A stretch of DNA of 34,236 nucleotides from Allosalinactinospora lopnorensis (GTDB lineage Bacteria; Actinomycetota; Actinomycetes; Streptosporangiales; Streptosporangiaceae), in the NCBI RefSeq assembly GCF_000981225.1, contig NZ_LAJC01000064.1, positions 1 through 34,236 of the forward strand. The letters run 5' to 3'. This document shows positions 17,575 through 26,225 of this stretch, in pieces. The notes under the pieces were generated by a model. That model ran no database searches. It saw only the letters and a program-made list of their open reading frames with translations, and was not told where the DNA came from. The position numbers and the translations under genes were made by a program. Within the stretch, counting starts at the first letter, position 1. Each line of letters opens with the position of its first letter.

Positions 17575-18009
17575 TCACGCCTCGGGGTCGACCGTCTCGG
17601 GCTCCAGCCCCAGAAGGTTGGCGACCTCTTCGACGACCGTGTCGTAGACCAGGAGGGCCATCTCCTCCGGCTCCTTGGTGCGGATCTCCACGGGCCTGCG
17701 GTAAACGGTGATCCTGGCCCGGCCCGCGCCCGCCGACTCGAGGCGGGAGAACGGGATGCCGTCCTCGGCCGTGATTCCGGACGGGACCCGTGGCACGTCC
17801 TCGACAAGGAACTCCACGTTCGCGAGCTCGCGCGCCCAGACCCGCTCCAGGCGTTCGACGGCGTCGAGTACGAGGTCGTCGAAGATCTGAGCACGGCTCC
17901 GGGAGATGGGGAGCTGCGGTGGCGTCAGGGGGCCGCGGATCCCGCGCCCTCGACGGTCGCGGCGCCGTACCCGGTCGGCTTGGACCCTTTGAAGGTGCAC
18001 TCGTCGCAC
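17575..18009 (-). CDS. Zincin-like metallopeptidase-family protein lacking HExxH
   Basis: About 144 residues. It starts with a basic Arg-rich tail ([20 protein letters not shown]), followed by SRAQIFDDLVLDAVERLERVW and a zincin-like core ending VYDTVVEEVANLLGLEPETVDP. In zincins the last helix carries HExxH; here the equivalent is E-E-V-A-N, so zinc catalysis is not expected. As I recall, actinobacterial members of this small family commonly lack the motif. The GTG at 18009 is preferred because TACTCT ends six bases before it, giving a leaderless transcript. An ATG six codons upstream (18027) is the alternative start. It diverges from the DUF3499 gene. Confidence 0.8.
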   Translation of the reverse strand: MRRVHLQRVQADRVRRRDRRGRGIRGPLTPPQLPISRSRAQIFDDLVLDAVERLERVWARELANVEFLVEDVPRVPSGITAEDGIPFSRLESAGAGRARITVYRRPVEIRTKEPEEMALLVYDTVVEEVANLLGLEPETVDPEA

Positions 18010-18108
18010 GTTTCGAGAGTATGCCATCCGCGGTTCTCGCGCAGCCCCCGCGCAATGCGGACACAGCGGGGCGATGCTGGCGTGTGAGCGGGGAAAGGAA
18101 TACAGTCA

Positions 18109-18510
18109 GTGCTCGTGAGCGTAGTACGACGCTGCTCGCGTACCGCGTGCAGGCAGCCAGCAGTGTTCACGCTTACCTATGTCTACGCCGACTCCACCGC
18201 CGTGCTGGGGCCGCTCGCGGCCTATGTCGAACCTCACTGCTACGACCTGTGCGCGATGCACGCGGAACGGCTCACGGCGCCGCGCGGCTGGGAGGTCGTC
18301 CGGCTGCCGGCCGACAACACCACAGGTGGCCCCGGCAGCGACGACCTCGAGGCGCTGGCCAACGCCGTCCGCGAGGCGGCCCGGCCCCCTTCCGCGCGCA
18401 ACCCCGTGGGGCAGGGCGTGGAGACCAACCGCAAGGGGCATCTGCGCGTGGTCAAATCCGAGCCGCGCAGCAAGGACCAGCCCCCCGGCCCCTCCACGCG
18501 CGGGTCCTGA
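18109..18510 (+). CDS. DUF3499 family small Cys-rich protein
   Basis: A 133-residue protein of unknown function. It matches DUF3499: RRCSRTACRQPAVFTLTYVYAD near the start with a C-x4-C pair, and HCYDLCAMHAERLTAPRGWEVVRL with a second C-x3-C pair and flanking His. The four Cys probably make a zinc ribbon. The C-terminal third is charged and probably disordered. Two starts are possible. GTG at 18109 has AAGGA nine bases upstream. GTG at 18115 has TACAGT eight bases upstream and gives the family-like N-terminus VSVVRRCSR. It lies upstream of manB and diverges from the metallopeptidase-family gene. Confidence 0.85.
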   Translation: MLVSVVRRCSRTACRQPAVFTLTYVYADSTAVLGPLAAYVEPHCYDLCAMHAERLTAPRGWEVVRLPADNTTGGPGSDDLEALANAVREAARPPSARNPVGQGVETNRKGHLRVVKSEPRSKDQPPGPSTRGS

Positions 18511-18679
18511 CCGTCCTCAAGGTGTGTGGTGGGTCTCCGGCGCGCGGACTGGGGTCTTGTAGTTTGGTACATGTGTGGATGTGGACACTGCTTCCGGCAC
18601 TCGCTTCGCGGATGCGACCTTCGCCGTACGGCAGAGCCGTGTCCCGCCTCGAAAACACATCGACCCGTCCGGAGTAGCT

Positions 18680-20044
18680 GTGGGTGACCTCGGTCAGATC
18701 TTCAAGGCGTACGACGTCAGAGGCGTGGTACCGGACACTATGGACGCCGGTGTCGCCCGCGCGATCGGCGCGGGGTTCGTACGGGTCGTCGGGGCGCGAA
18801 GTGTCGTCGTCGCCCACGACATGCGGCCGTCCTCGCCCGAGCTCGCCGCGGCTTTCACCGAGGGAGCCACCGGCCAGGGCGCCGATGTGATCGCGGCCGG
18901 TCTGGGCTCTACCGACCTTCTCTACTACGCGTCAGGCCACCTCGGTGTCCCCGGTGCGATGTTCACCGCGAGCCACAACCCGGCCCAGTACAACGGCATC
19001 AAGATGTGCCGGGAGGGTGCGGCGCCCATCAGCGGGGAAACCGGGCTCGGCGAGATCCGACGCCTCGCCGAGGAGGGGGTGCCCGAGTACGGCGGTCCCA
19101 AGGGAACCGTCACCGAGCGCGACATGCTCTCCGGTTACGCCTCCCATCTGCGTTCCCTGGTCGACCTCTCGAACGTCCGGCCTCTCACGGTGGTCGTGGA
19201 CGCGGGGAACGGCATGGGCGGCTATACGGTGCCGGCCGTGCTCGGCGGGAGGCTGCTGGGCCCTCTGCCCCTGCGGATCGTGCCGATGTTCTTCGAACTC
19301 GACGGCACCTTCCCCAACCACCCGGCGAACCCGCTCGATCCCGCGAACATCGAGGATCTGCAGGCCAAGGTGGTGGAGACCAATGCCGACATCGGCCTGG
19401 CCTTCGACGGCGACGCCGACCGCTGCTTCGTCGTCGACGAGCGGGGGAAGCCGGTACCCCCGTCGTCGATCACCGCCATGGTGGCCGTACAGGAGTTGGC
19501 CAAGGAGCCGGGCGCGACGATCATCCACAACCTGATCACCTCCGCCGCGGTCCCGGAGGTCGTGCGGGAGAACGGGGGAGTGCCCGCACGGACCCGCGTC
19601 GGCCATTCCTTCATCAAGGCGACCATGGCCGAGACCGGGGCGATCTTCGGCGGGGAGCACTCCGCCCACTACTACTTCCGCGACTTCTGGCGGGCCGATA
19701 CCGGCATGCTCGCCGCTATGCACGTGCTACGCGTGCTCGGGCACGACTCCCGCTCGCTGTCGGAGATCACCGCCGAGTACTCCCGCTACTCCGCTTCCGG
19801 GGAAATCAACTCCGAGGTGTCCGACCAGGAGGGGCGCATGGCCGCCGCCGAGGCCGCCTACTCGGACGGCCCGGGCGTCTCCGTCGACCACCTCGACGGG
19901 CTGACAGTGGCGCTTCCGGACGGTAGCTGGTTCAATCTGCGGGCCTCCAACACCGAACCGCTGCTGCGGCTCAACGTGGAGGCGCCCGACGACCGGACCA
20001 TGGCGAAGCTGCGCGATGACGTCCTGGCCGTCGTCCGTTCCTGA
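18680..20044 (+). CDS. manB: Phosphomannomutase/phosphoglucomutase (ManB type)
   Basis: A 454-residue alpha-D-phosphohexomutase that interconverts mannose-6-phosphate and mannose-1-phosphate, feeding GDP-mannose for envelope glycans. The phosphoserine loop is FTASHNP at 95-101 (Ser98), the metal loop DGDADR at 243-248, the sugar-specificity loop GEHSAHYYF and the phosphate-binding loop RASNTEPLLRL near the end. All four are intact. The GTG at 18680 has GGAG five bases upstream and gives the family N-terminus GDLGQIFKAYDVRGVVPD; upstream in-frame starts would add 35 atypical residues. It heads a co-directional run with trm112, a SIS-domain gene and a Ser/Thr kinase. Confidence 0.95.
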   Translation: MGDLGQIFKAYDVRGVVPDTMDAGVARAIGAGFVRVVGARSVVVAHDMRPSSPELAAAFTEGATGQGADVIAAGLGSTDLLYYASGHLGVPGAMFTASHNPAQYNGIKMCREGAAPISGETGLGEIRRLAEEGVPEYGGPKGTVTERDMLSGYASHLRSLVDLSNVRPLTVVVDAGNGMGGYTVPAVLGGRLLGPLPLRIVPMFFELDGTFPNHPANPLDPANIEDLQAKVVETNADIGLAFDGDADRCFVVDERGKPVPPSSITAMVAVQELAKEPGATIIHNLITSAAVPEVVRENGGVPARTRVGHSFIKATMAETGAIFGGEHSAHYYFRDFWRADTGMLAAMHVLRVLGHDSRSLSEITAEYSRYSASGEINSEVSDQEGRMAAAEAAYSDGPGVSVDHLDGLTVALPDGSWFNLRASNTEPLLRLNVEAPDDRTMAKLRDDVLAVVRS

Positions 20045-20086
20045 TCCGATCCCCCGTCGACGCCCAGCGAAGGAACGAGGACCTGA

Positions 20087-20263
20087 ATGAGCACGAAGAT
20101 CGACGACTGGCTGCTGGAGATCCTGGCCTGCCCCAAGAGCAAGGCCCCCTTGCGCTACGACGAGGACGCGAACGAGCTGGTGTGCGACGAGAGCGGACTC
20201 GCCTACCCGGTCCGCGACGGTATCCCGGTGCTGCTCGTCGATGAGGCCAGAAAGGTCGCGTGA
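20087..20263 (+). CDS. Trm112 family small zinc-ribbon-like protein
   Basis: A 58-residue protein starting MSTKIDDWLLEILACPKSKAPL and ending YPVRDGIPVLLVDEARKV. The Cys-Pro near residue 15, a second Cys at 33 and the AYPVRDGIPVLL strand are the hallmarks of Trm112/YcaR family proteins, small partners that stabilise methyltransferases. Only two of the usual four Cys remain, as in many bacterial members. The ATG has GAGG six bases upstream. It sits 42 bases after manB and 37 bases before the SIS gene, so it is co-transcribed with them. Its partner enzyme cannot be named from the sequence. Confidence 0.9.
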   Translation: MSTKIDDWLLEILACPKSKAPLRYDEDANELVCDESGLAYPVRDGIPVLLVDEARKVA

Positions 20264-20300
20264 CCCTGATGCAGCGGCTCCGGCGGTAAGGGAGGGGTTC

Positions 20301-21377
20301 GTGGCGCTGGTGTTCGAGGAGCGCCGGCTCGATGATCTGAGCGCCGATGCCGACGCGCTCCGCGGTGTCGCTTCAGCGGCGGCGCGCGTGCGCTCTGCGC
20401 GGTCGGCCGCGCGTGAAGCGGGGCTCGGTGTGCTCGGGGACGAGGGCCGGCCCCGCTCCATCGTGGTGGCCGGGTCCGGTGCCGCGGCTCTCGCCGGCGA
20501 TGTGCTCGAGGCCGTCCTCGGCGTCGGGTGCCCTATCCCGATCCACACTGTGCGCGATTACCGGCTGCCCGGGTGGGTCTCCGGACACGACCTGGTCGCC
20601 GTGGTGGCGTCCACATCCGGCCACGACGCGCAGGCCGCCGTCCCCTTCGCGGCCGAGGCCGTGCGCCGGGGATGCCGGTTCCTCGTGGCGAGTCCCGCCG
20701 GGAGCCCGCTCGCCCCCTATGCTGAGCAGGCCCGCTCCCCTTTCGTCGCGCTACCGCCCGCCGGCCACCACCTTGAGATGCCGTGGGGGGTGGCCGGCGC
20801 GCTCCTCGCCGCCGCGAGCGAGGTCGGCCTGGCGCCGATCACCGACGACGTCTACGAGGGCGCGGCGGTGCGGCTGGAACAGATGGCGGAACGCTGCCGT
20901 CCCGGCGCCGAGTCCTGGGACAACCCGGCCAAGCTGCTCGCGCTCGACCTCGCCGGAACACTCCCCGCGATCTGGTCCGCGGCGCCGCTGACAGCCGCGG
21001 TGGCGGCCCGGTTCGCGACCTCGCTCGCCGTAAATGCCCGTTATCCTGCTCTCTGCGGTCGTTTCCCCGGCGCCTTACAGGACCAGTTCGCCACCGTGGA
21101 CGGGCCCTTCGGCGGAACCGGTCCGCGTTCCATCTTCGACGACCCCGTCGAGGACGACGGAACGCGACTTCTGGCCGTTCTGCTGCGCGATCCCGGGGAA
21201 CCCCCGGAAGCGGCCGAGGAGATGGACTCCGCGGCGGAGGGCGCCCGAGAGCGCGGCGTGCACGTGCGCGAGCTCGCCGCGGAGGACGGGCACGTGCTAG
21301 AACGTCTGGCCGGTTTGATCGCTTTAACCGATTACGCCAGTGTGTATCTTGCTGTGGCGTATGGCATAGACCCCTGA
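20301..21377 (+). CDS. SIS-domain sugar-phosphate isomerase-like protein
   Basis: A 358-residue protein with a double SIS-fold layout. The first fold contains RSIVVAGSGAAALAGDVLEAVL and DLVAVVASTSGHDAQA; the second spans FAAEAVRRGCRFLVASPAGSPL and later ATSLAVNARYPALCGRFPGALQDQF. This resembles the bifunctional phosphoglucose/phosphomannose isomerase family, but I cannot confirm the catalytic residues. The position after manB and trm112 suggests mannose-phosphate metabolism. A separate manA, which I recall nearby in Streptomyces, is absent here. The GTG at 20301 has GGAG six bases upstream and is the preferred start; a GTG at 20310 is possible. Confidence 0.8.
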   Translation: MALVFEERRLDDLSADADALRGVASAAARVRSARSAAREAGLGVLGDEGRPRSIVVAGSGAAALAGDVLEAVLGVGCPIPIHTVRDYRLPGWVSGHDLVAVVASTSGHDAQAAVPFAAEAVRRGCRFLVASPAGSPLAPYAEQARSPFVALPPAGHHLEMPWGVAGALLAAASEVGLAPITDDVYEGAAVRLEQMAERCRPGAESWDNPAKLLALDLAGTLPAIWSAAPLTAAVAARFATSLAVNARYPALCGRFPGALQDQFATVDGPFGGTGPRSIFDDPVEDDGTRLLAVLLRDPGEPPEAAEEMDSAAEGARERGVHVRELAAEDGHVLERLAGLIALTDYASVYLAVAYGIDP

Positions 21378-21431
21378 CCCATCCCCCCGGTCGTGCGCTA
21401 GCGTCGGCCACCACCTCTCTGGAGGACATCG

Positions 21432-22679
21432 ATGCCCGGTCCCGAGTCGCTGTTGCCGAGCGATCCCGCCGCGTTCGGTTCCTACAGCGTGGTCGGACGG
21501 CTGGGGAAGGGCGGTCAGGGAGTCGTCTACCTCGGCCGCGACGGCGAGGGCGAGGAAGTCGCCATCAAGGTCCTGAACGCCGAGTGGTCCGAGGACGATG
21601 ACCTCCGCAGGCGCTTCGAGAAGGAGGTTCGCGCGGCTCAGAAGGTTGCTTCCTTCTGCACCGCGGCCGTCCACGAGGCCAACCTCTCCGAGGACCCCCC
21701 CTACGTCGTCAGCGAGTACGTTCCGGGACAGTCACTGCAGGAGGCCGTGGTCACGAAAGGGCCGCGCAAGGGCGCCACGTTGCAGCGCCTCGCCGTGTCC
21801 ACGGCGACCGCGCTCGTGGCGATCCACCAGGCCGGGATCGTGCACCGCGATTTCAAGCCGGGCAACGTGCTCCTGGGCCCCGACGGCCCCCGCGTGATCG
21901 ACTTCGGCATCGCCCGGGTCACCGACGGCAGCGCCACGATGACCAACTCGATCATGGGGACGCCGTCCTACATGGCGCCCGAGCAGATCGAGGGCAAGGG
22001 GGTCACCGACAGGGTCGACATCTTCGCCTGGGGCTGCGTCATGGCGTTCGCCTCGACGGGCAACGCCCCCTTCGGCGCCGACAGCGTGCCCGCCGTGGTG
22101 CATCGTGTAGTCAGCGCCCCGCCTCACCTCGACGGCCTGCCGGAATCGCTGCTGCCCATCGTCGAGGCGTGCCTGAACAAGGACCCGGCGCAGCGCCCGA
22201 GCGCGCAGGATTTGCTGATGCGGCTGCTCGGCCACGACGTGCCCGATCCGGCCGCCTCGCCCGACGATGTCGTCAAGGAGGGGGAGCGGGTCGCGGAGGC
22301 CGACGTACCCAGCGGACCGCAGCAGCCACCGCCGCCCGGCCCCCTGACCCCGAGCGGTCCCCAGACGCCGTACCCGCATCCGCAGGGAGGCATGGGGCGG
22401 CCCATGTCGGGGCCGCAGAGGGGGTTCGCCCCGCCACAGCCCCCTCCTATGGGCCACCAGGGGCCGCCGCCGCAGCAGATGCCGGGAACGGGCGCACACC
22501 ACGGCATGGGTGCGCCGCCCACCGCCGGGCCGAACACGGTCTACGGCGGGCACCAGATGCGCCAACCCCCGCCTCAGCAGGAGGATCCGCTGCTCTCGCA
22601 GGGGTGGGTGGTCCCGGCCGTGCTGATCGCGATCATCATCCTGCTCCTGCTGCTCGTCCTCCTCTCGCTGAGCGGCTAG
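21432..22679 (+). CDS. Ser/Thr protein kinase with a C-terminal membrane anchor and no sensor domain
   Basis: A 415-residue Hanks-type kinase. The glycine loop GKGGQGVVY is at 25-33, Lys46 lies in VAIK, HRDFKPGN at 138-145 holds catalytic Asp140, DFG starts at Asp157, and GTPSYMAPE follows the activation loop. All key residues are present. About 110 Pro/Gln/Gly/Met-rich residues separate the kinase from a single C-terminal helix (VVPAVLIAIIILLLLLVLLSL). Only about two residues lie beyond the helix, so there is no extracytoplasmic PASTA or other sensor domain. The ATG has GGAGG six bases upstream. TAGCGT at 21399-21404 could be its own -10. It follows the SIS gene by 54 bases and converges with the gene ending at 22697. 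Confidence 0.93.
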   Translation: MPGPESLLPSDPAAFGSYSVVGRLGKGGQGVVYLGRDGEGEEVAIKVLNAEWSEDDDLRRRFEKEVRAAQKVASFCTAAVHEANLSEDPPYVVSEYVPGQSLQEAVVTKGPRKGATLQRLAVSTATALVAIHQAGIVHRDFKPGNVLLGPDGPRVIDFGIARVTDGSATMTNSIMGTPSYMAPEQIEGKGVTDRVDIFAWGCVMAFASTGNAPFGADSVPAVVHRVVSAPPHLDGLPESLLPIVEACLNKDPAQRPSAQDLLMRLLGHDVPDPAASPDDVVKEGERVAEADVPSGPQQPPPPGPLTPSGPQTPYPHPQGGMGRPMSGPQRGFAPPQPPPMGHQGPPPQQMPGTGAHHGMGAPPTAGPNTVYGGHQMRQPPPQQEDPLLSQGWVVPAVLIAIIILLLLLVLLSLSG

Positions 22680-22696
22680 CGGAGCAGGGACGGCGG

Positions 22697-23941
22697 CTAG
22701 CTCAGGGCCCGGGTGAGCCGGTCGAGCGCGCGGGCCACCACGTCGTCCACGAACCCCTCCACCTCGGAGCGGCGGTCGTCGGCGCCGTCGGTGGGCACCA
22801 GGGTCACGCTGTCGGTGTACGCGGGGTCCAGCACATCGATCGACCTGTCTTCGACGGTCAGCCAGGCGTCGGCGGTTACGGCGAGGGCGCCTGTGGGCGG
22901 TGCCCCGACGTCCTGGACGAGGACGAGCAGCCGCAGTCTCGCCTCCGTGGCCGCGATGTCCAGAGACGCCCACCGGCATCCCGGTCCCAGGCGGAACAGC
23001 GCCCGCGCCGCCGCGGCCTCGCAGCGGTTGCGCTGAGGGGCGGTCTCGATGTCACCCGCGGTGACGTCTGCCTGGGCGGCCGGATCGAGTTCGCGCAGCA
23101 CCAGGGTGAAGGAAGCGCTGCGGAAGCGGAGGCGCTCCAGGATCCGCCGGTGCAGCGCGGCCATCAGGGGCGCCGGACGGGGGCGGACGACGGTGAAGTG
23201 CGCCCCTGGCGAGACCGGTGAGCGCTGATCGGGGTCGGCGTGAAGAGGGGCCGCCCAGCTCAGTTCGCTGCGTAAGGAGACGGTCTCCAGGTCGGCGAAG
23301 AGCGGGACCAGGGCGGTCAGCCGGTCCCACTGGGTCGGCTGCGACCTGGCCGCGCGGTGCGCCTCGACCAGCCGGTGGTCCATGATCAGCGGCGGATAGG
23401 TCGAGCGCAGCAGCGAGAGCGACGCCAGCGCCCATGGCAGTGGGCGCAGGGACAGCGGAGGGCCGGGCAGCCCATCCCGCTGCGCGACCCTCCGCAGCGT
23501 CTCCTCACAGGTCAGGTGCAGGTGGGCGGCGCGGATGACGGGGTGGGTCTCCACCGCCGCGGCTTCGGCGAGGAGGTCGCCCGTGTGCTCCGGCAGTGGA
23601 ACGGTCTCCTCGAAGTCGGGGATCCTGCGCGCCAGCCCGCTGAGGTAGTCGCCGGTCAACCGCCGTCCGGAGCGGCAGTCGGCCTCCATCGCCACCAGAG
23701 CGTCCTCGTCGCCGCGCACCTGTTCGCGCAGCTCCGCGGCGGCGCCCTGCCCCGCCAGCTCCCGCAGTTCCCGGGCGTGCCACCGGAAGATCCTGCGGCG
23801 CCCCGGAGCCCACTGCTCGCCGGCCCGGTGGCACTGGTGCGCCATCCAGACCTCCCGGAGCCGGTCCAGCCTGGCGAGCTGGCGGCGCACCGGATCGGGA
23901 AAGCGCTCCAGCGCGAGATCGCGTCCACGTACCAAGTCCAC
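22697..23941 (-). CDS. Unrecognised protein with a possible degenerate Fic-like segment
   Basis: A 414-residue soluble protein with no signal peptide or membrane helix. The first half is helical and Arg-rich (VRRQLARLDRLREVWMAHQ, RRRIFRWHARELREL). A middle stretch, HPVIRAAHLHLTCEET followed by LASLSLLRSTYPPLIM, looks like the helices that flank the active loop of Fic proteins (RLLMNLLLLRAGYPP type). The catalytic HPFxDGNGR loop itself is missing. The second half is unrecognised. The GTG at 23941 is chosen because TACGTT ends seven bases upstream, giving a leaderless start; a longer ATG start at 23989 would overlap that promoter. It diverges from the acyltransferase and converges with the kinase gene. 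Confidence 0.6.
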   Translation of the reverse strand: MDLVRGRDLALERFPDPVRRQLARLDRLREVWMAHQCHRAGEQWAPGRRRIFRWHARELRELAGQGAAAELREQVRGDEDALVAMEADCRSGRRLTGDYLSGLARRIPDFEETVPLPEHTGDLLAEAAAVETHPVIRAAHLHLTCEETLRRVAQRDGLPGPPLSLRPLPWALASLSLLRSTYPPLIMDHRLVEAHRAARSQPTQWDRLTALVPLFADLETVSLRSELSWAAPLHADPDQRSPVSPGAHFTVVRPRPAPLMAALHRRILERLRFRSASFTLVLRELDPAAQADVTAGDIETAPQRNRCEAAAARALFRLGPGCRWASLDIAATEARLRLLVLVQDVGAPPTGALAVTADAWLTVEDRSIDVLDPAYTDSVTLVPTDGADDRRSEVEGFVDDVVARALDRLTRALS

Positions 23942-24128
23942 GCCCGTGAACGTAGCCCGCCGGAGGGTGCGGGAAACCCGCTTTCGCATGATCGGGGCGC
24001 CGTCGCTGATGCGGGGCCGGAGTCATCAGGGCGTGGCCGGAGGTTCAGGTCCGGTATCCCCGGACGTAACGGCCGTGGTGCATCATCCTGGGGTCTTTCC
24101 CGCGCACCCCGAGGTGGAAAACGCCCCT

Positions 24129-26204
24129 GTGCAAGCTTCCCTGATGGCCGCTCTCCGGCCGGCGAACCACTCCACGAGCGCGGCGAGCGCCCCCGCCCGC
24201 GCCCCGGGCGGGGGCTACCGCCCCGAGATCCAAGGACTGCGGGCCGTCGCGGTCCTGCTCGTGGCCGTCTACCACGTCTGGTTCGGCCGCGTCTCCGGCG
24301 GTGTCGACGTGTTCCTGCTGCTCACCGGGTTCCTGATCACCGGGTCGCTGCTCCGTATGGTGGAGCGGCGCGGCAGGGTCGCCTTCGCCGAGTTCTGGAC
24401 CCGCCTGGCCAAGCGCCTCCTTCCGAGCGCGGCCGTCGTGCTGGCCGGGGTCCTCACCGCGGCCTGGCTCTTCCTGCCGCCGGACCGCTGGCGCGACACG
24501 ATCAGCGAGGTCATCGGCTCCGCGCTGTACTACCAGAACTGGTTGCTGGCGGTTAACTCGGTCGACTACCTCGCGCAGAACAACGCGGCCGGCCCGGCGC
24601 AGCACTTCTGGTCGCTGTCCATCCAGGGGCAGTTCTACCTGCTGTGCCCGGTGCTCGTGGCGGTGGCGGCCGGGGTGGCCGCGCGGCGGCGGTGGCCGGT
24701 GCGGCGGGTGCTCCTGGGCCTGCTGGCGGTGCTGTTCGCGGTGTCCCTGGCTTATTCGGTACTGATCACCGGGGCCAACCAGCAATGGGCCTACTTCGAC
24801 ACCGGCGCGCGGCTGTGGGAGTTCGCCCTTGGCGGCCTCCTGGCGATCGTTCCCGACCGGCTCCGGGCGGCCCGCCCACTGCGCGTCGCGATTGGCTGGT
24901 CGGGACTGGTGGCCCTGGTGTCCTGCGGGATCCTGTTCCAGGTGTCGACCGTCTTCCCGGGGTACGCGGCCCTGTGGCCCACGCTCGCCGCGGCACTGGT
25001 GATCGCCGCCGGCAGCACGGGATCCCCGGTCGGCGCGGACCGGTTGCTGAACTGGGCCCCGATGCACTACATCGGCGGAATCTCCTACGCGCTGTACCTG
25101 TGGCACTGGCCGGTGCTCATCTGCTACCTGGCGGTCACGGGCCGCCACATGCCGAGCCTGCTCGGCGGCTGCTCCGTCCTGGCGCTGTCGATCGTGCTGG
25201 CGGCCGCGACCACATGGCTGACCGACAACGGCGTCGAGCGGTTCACCCGCACCCGGACCACGCCCCTGTGGTCCCTCCTCGTGGGGGTGCTCTGCGTTCT
25301 TCCGGTGGTCACAGCGGCCGCGGCGTGGTCGGCCCACCTCGCCGAACAGCAGCGGCAGCGTGCGGAGCTCGCCGCCGATCCCGCCCACTACCCCGGCGCC
25401 CGGGCTCTCGGAGGGGGCGGCGGCTACCCGGACCTGCCGATCTACCCGGATCCGGCGGAGGCGGCGGAGGATCTGCCCGCCACCTACGAGGACGAGTGCA
25501 ACCAGGGCACGACCGGTTCCGAGGTCCGGGTCTGCGAGTACGGCTCGGACAGTCCCGAGCGCACGATCGCCCTCGTGGGCGGCTCGCACGCGGCCCACTG
25601 GTTTCCGGCGCTGGAGCAGATCGCCGAGCGGAACGACTGGAGTGTCGTGAACATCACCAAGGGCGCCTGCCTGTTCACCGACGCCCCGCAGACCTACAAG
25701 GGCAGGGAGTACACCGCCTGCGCGGTGTGGAACCAGGGGGTGCTGGAGGAGCTGGAGCGCCTCCGACCCGACGCGGTGTTCACGACGGCGACCAGTAGCA
25801 GCCTCGACAGCGAGGCCCGCGGTGAGGACGGCGAGAGCGTGGTCGAGGGCTACCCGGAGCGCTGGGCGCAGCTCGGTGAACTGGGCATCGATGTGGTGGC
25901 GGTCCGCGACACCCCCCGGTTCGGCTTCGACACCGCCTCCTGCCTGGCCGCCAAGGACGCCGAGGAGTGCAGCGGGGATCGGGGCCGCTCGCTGGCCGAC
26001 GACCCGCCCTACGAGGAACTCGGCGACGTGCCGGAGAACGTCTCCTTCATCGACCTCAACGACCGCCTCTGCACGGGCGGGGAATGCCCGGCGGTGATCG
26101 GGAACGTGCTCGTCTACTGGGACGGCAGCCACATGACGGCGACCTTCATGAAGAGCATGGCGCCGGTGCTGGAACCGGAGCTCAAGCGCGCCGCGGGCTG
26201 GTGA
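24129..26204 (+). CDS. Membrane acyltransferase (OafA/YrhL type) with C-terminal SGNH domain
   Basis: About 691 residues. An acyltransferase-3 membrane domain of roughly ten helices starts at YRPEIQGLRAVAVLLVAVYH, with the key His in VAVYHVWFG, then VDVFLLLTGFLITGSLL and HFWSLSIQGQFYL, where QG replaces the more common EE. It ends at SYALYLWHWPVL. A periplasmic SGNH hydrolase-type domain follows: LVGGSHAAHW (Gly485-Ser486-His487) and DGSH at 665-668, which supplies the Asp/His pair. Such proteins O-acetylate cell-surface glycans. The start is uncertain: GTG at 24129 follows GAGGTGGA by about ten bases, and ATG at 24144 is the alternative. It diverges from the gene at 22697-23941. Confidence 0.92.
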   Translation: MQASLMAALRPANHSTSAASAPARAPGGGYRPEIQGLRAVAVLLVAVYHVWFGRVSGGVDVFLLLTGFLITGSLLRMVERRGRVAFAEFWTRLAKRLLPSAAVVLAGVLTAAWLFLPPDRWRDTISEVIGSALYYQNWLLAVNSVDYLAQNNAAGPAQHFWSLSIQGQFYLLCPVLVAVAAGVAARRRWPVRRVLLGLLAVLFAVSLAYSVLITGANQQWAYFDTGARLWEFALGGLLAIVPDRLRAARPLRVAIGWSGLVALVSCGILFQVSTVFPGYAALWPTLAAALVIAAGSTGSPVGADRLLNWAPMHYIGGISYALYLWHWPVLICYLAVTGRHMPSLLGGCSVLALSIVLAAATTWLTDNGVERFTRTRTTPLWSLLVGVLCVLPVVTAAAAWSAHLAEQQRQRAELAADPAHYPGARALGGGGGYPDLPIYPDPAEAAEDLPATYEDECNQGTTGSEVRVCEYGSDSPERTIALVGGSHAAHWFPALEQIAERNDWSVVNITKGACLFTDAPQTYKGREYTACAVWNQGVLEELERLRPDAVFTTATSSSLDSEARGEDGESVVEGYPERWAQLGELGIDVVAVRDTPRFGFDTASCLAAKDAEECSGDRGRSLADDPPYEELGDVPENVSFIDLNDRLCTGGECPAVIGNVLVYWDGSHMTATFMKSMAPVLEPELKRAAGW

Positions 26205-26225
26205 GCCGCGGTCGCGGAGGCCGGG

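Noticed and set aside
22668-22708. Hairpin over the stop codons of the kinase and the convergent gene (CTGAGC/GCTCAG)
   Set aside because: Only six base pairs are certain and the interior does not pair well; too weak to list as a terminator.
24045-26132. 695-residue minus-strand frame opposite the acyltransferase
   Set aside because: It is a shadow with His/Arg/Gly/Gln-rich low complexity; the + strand acyltransferase has clear membrane and SGNH motifs.
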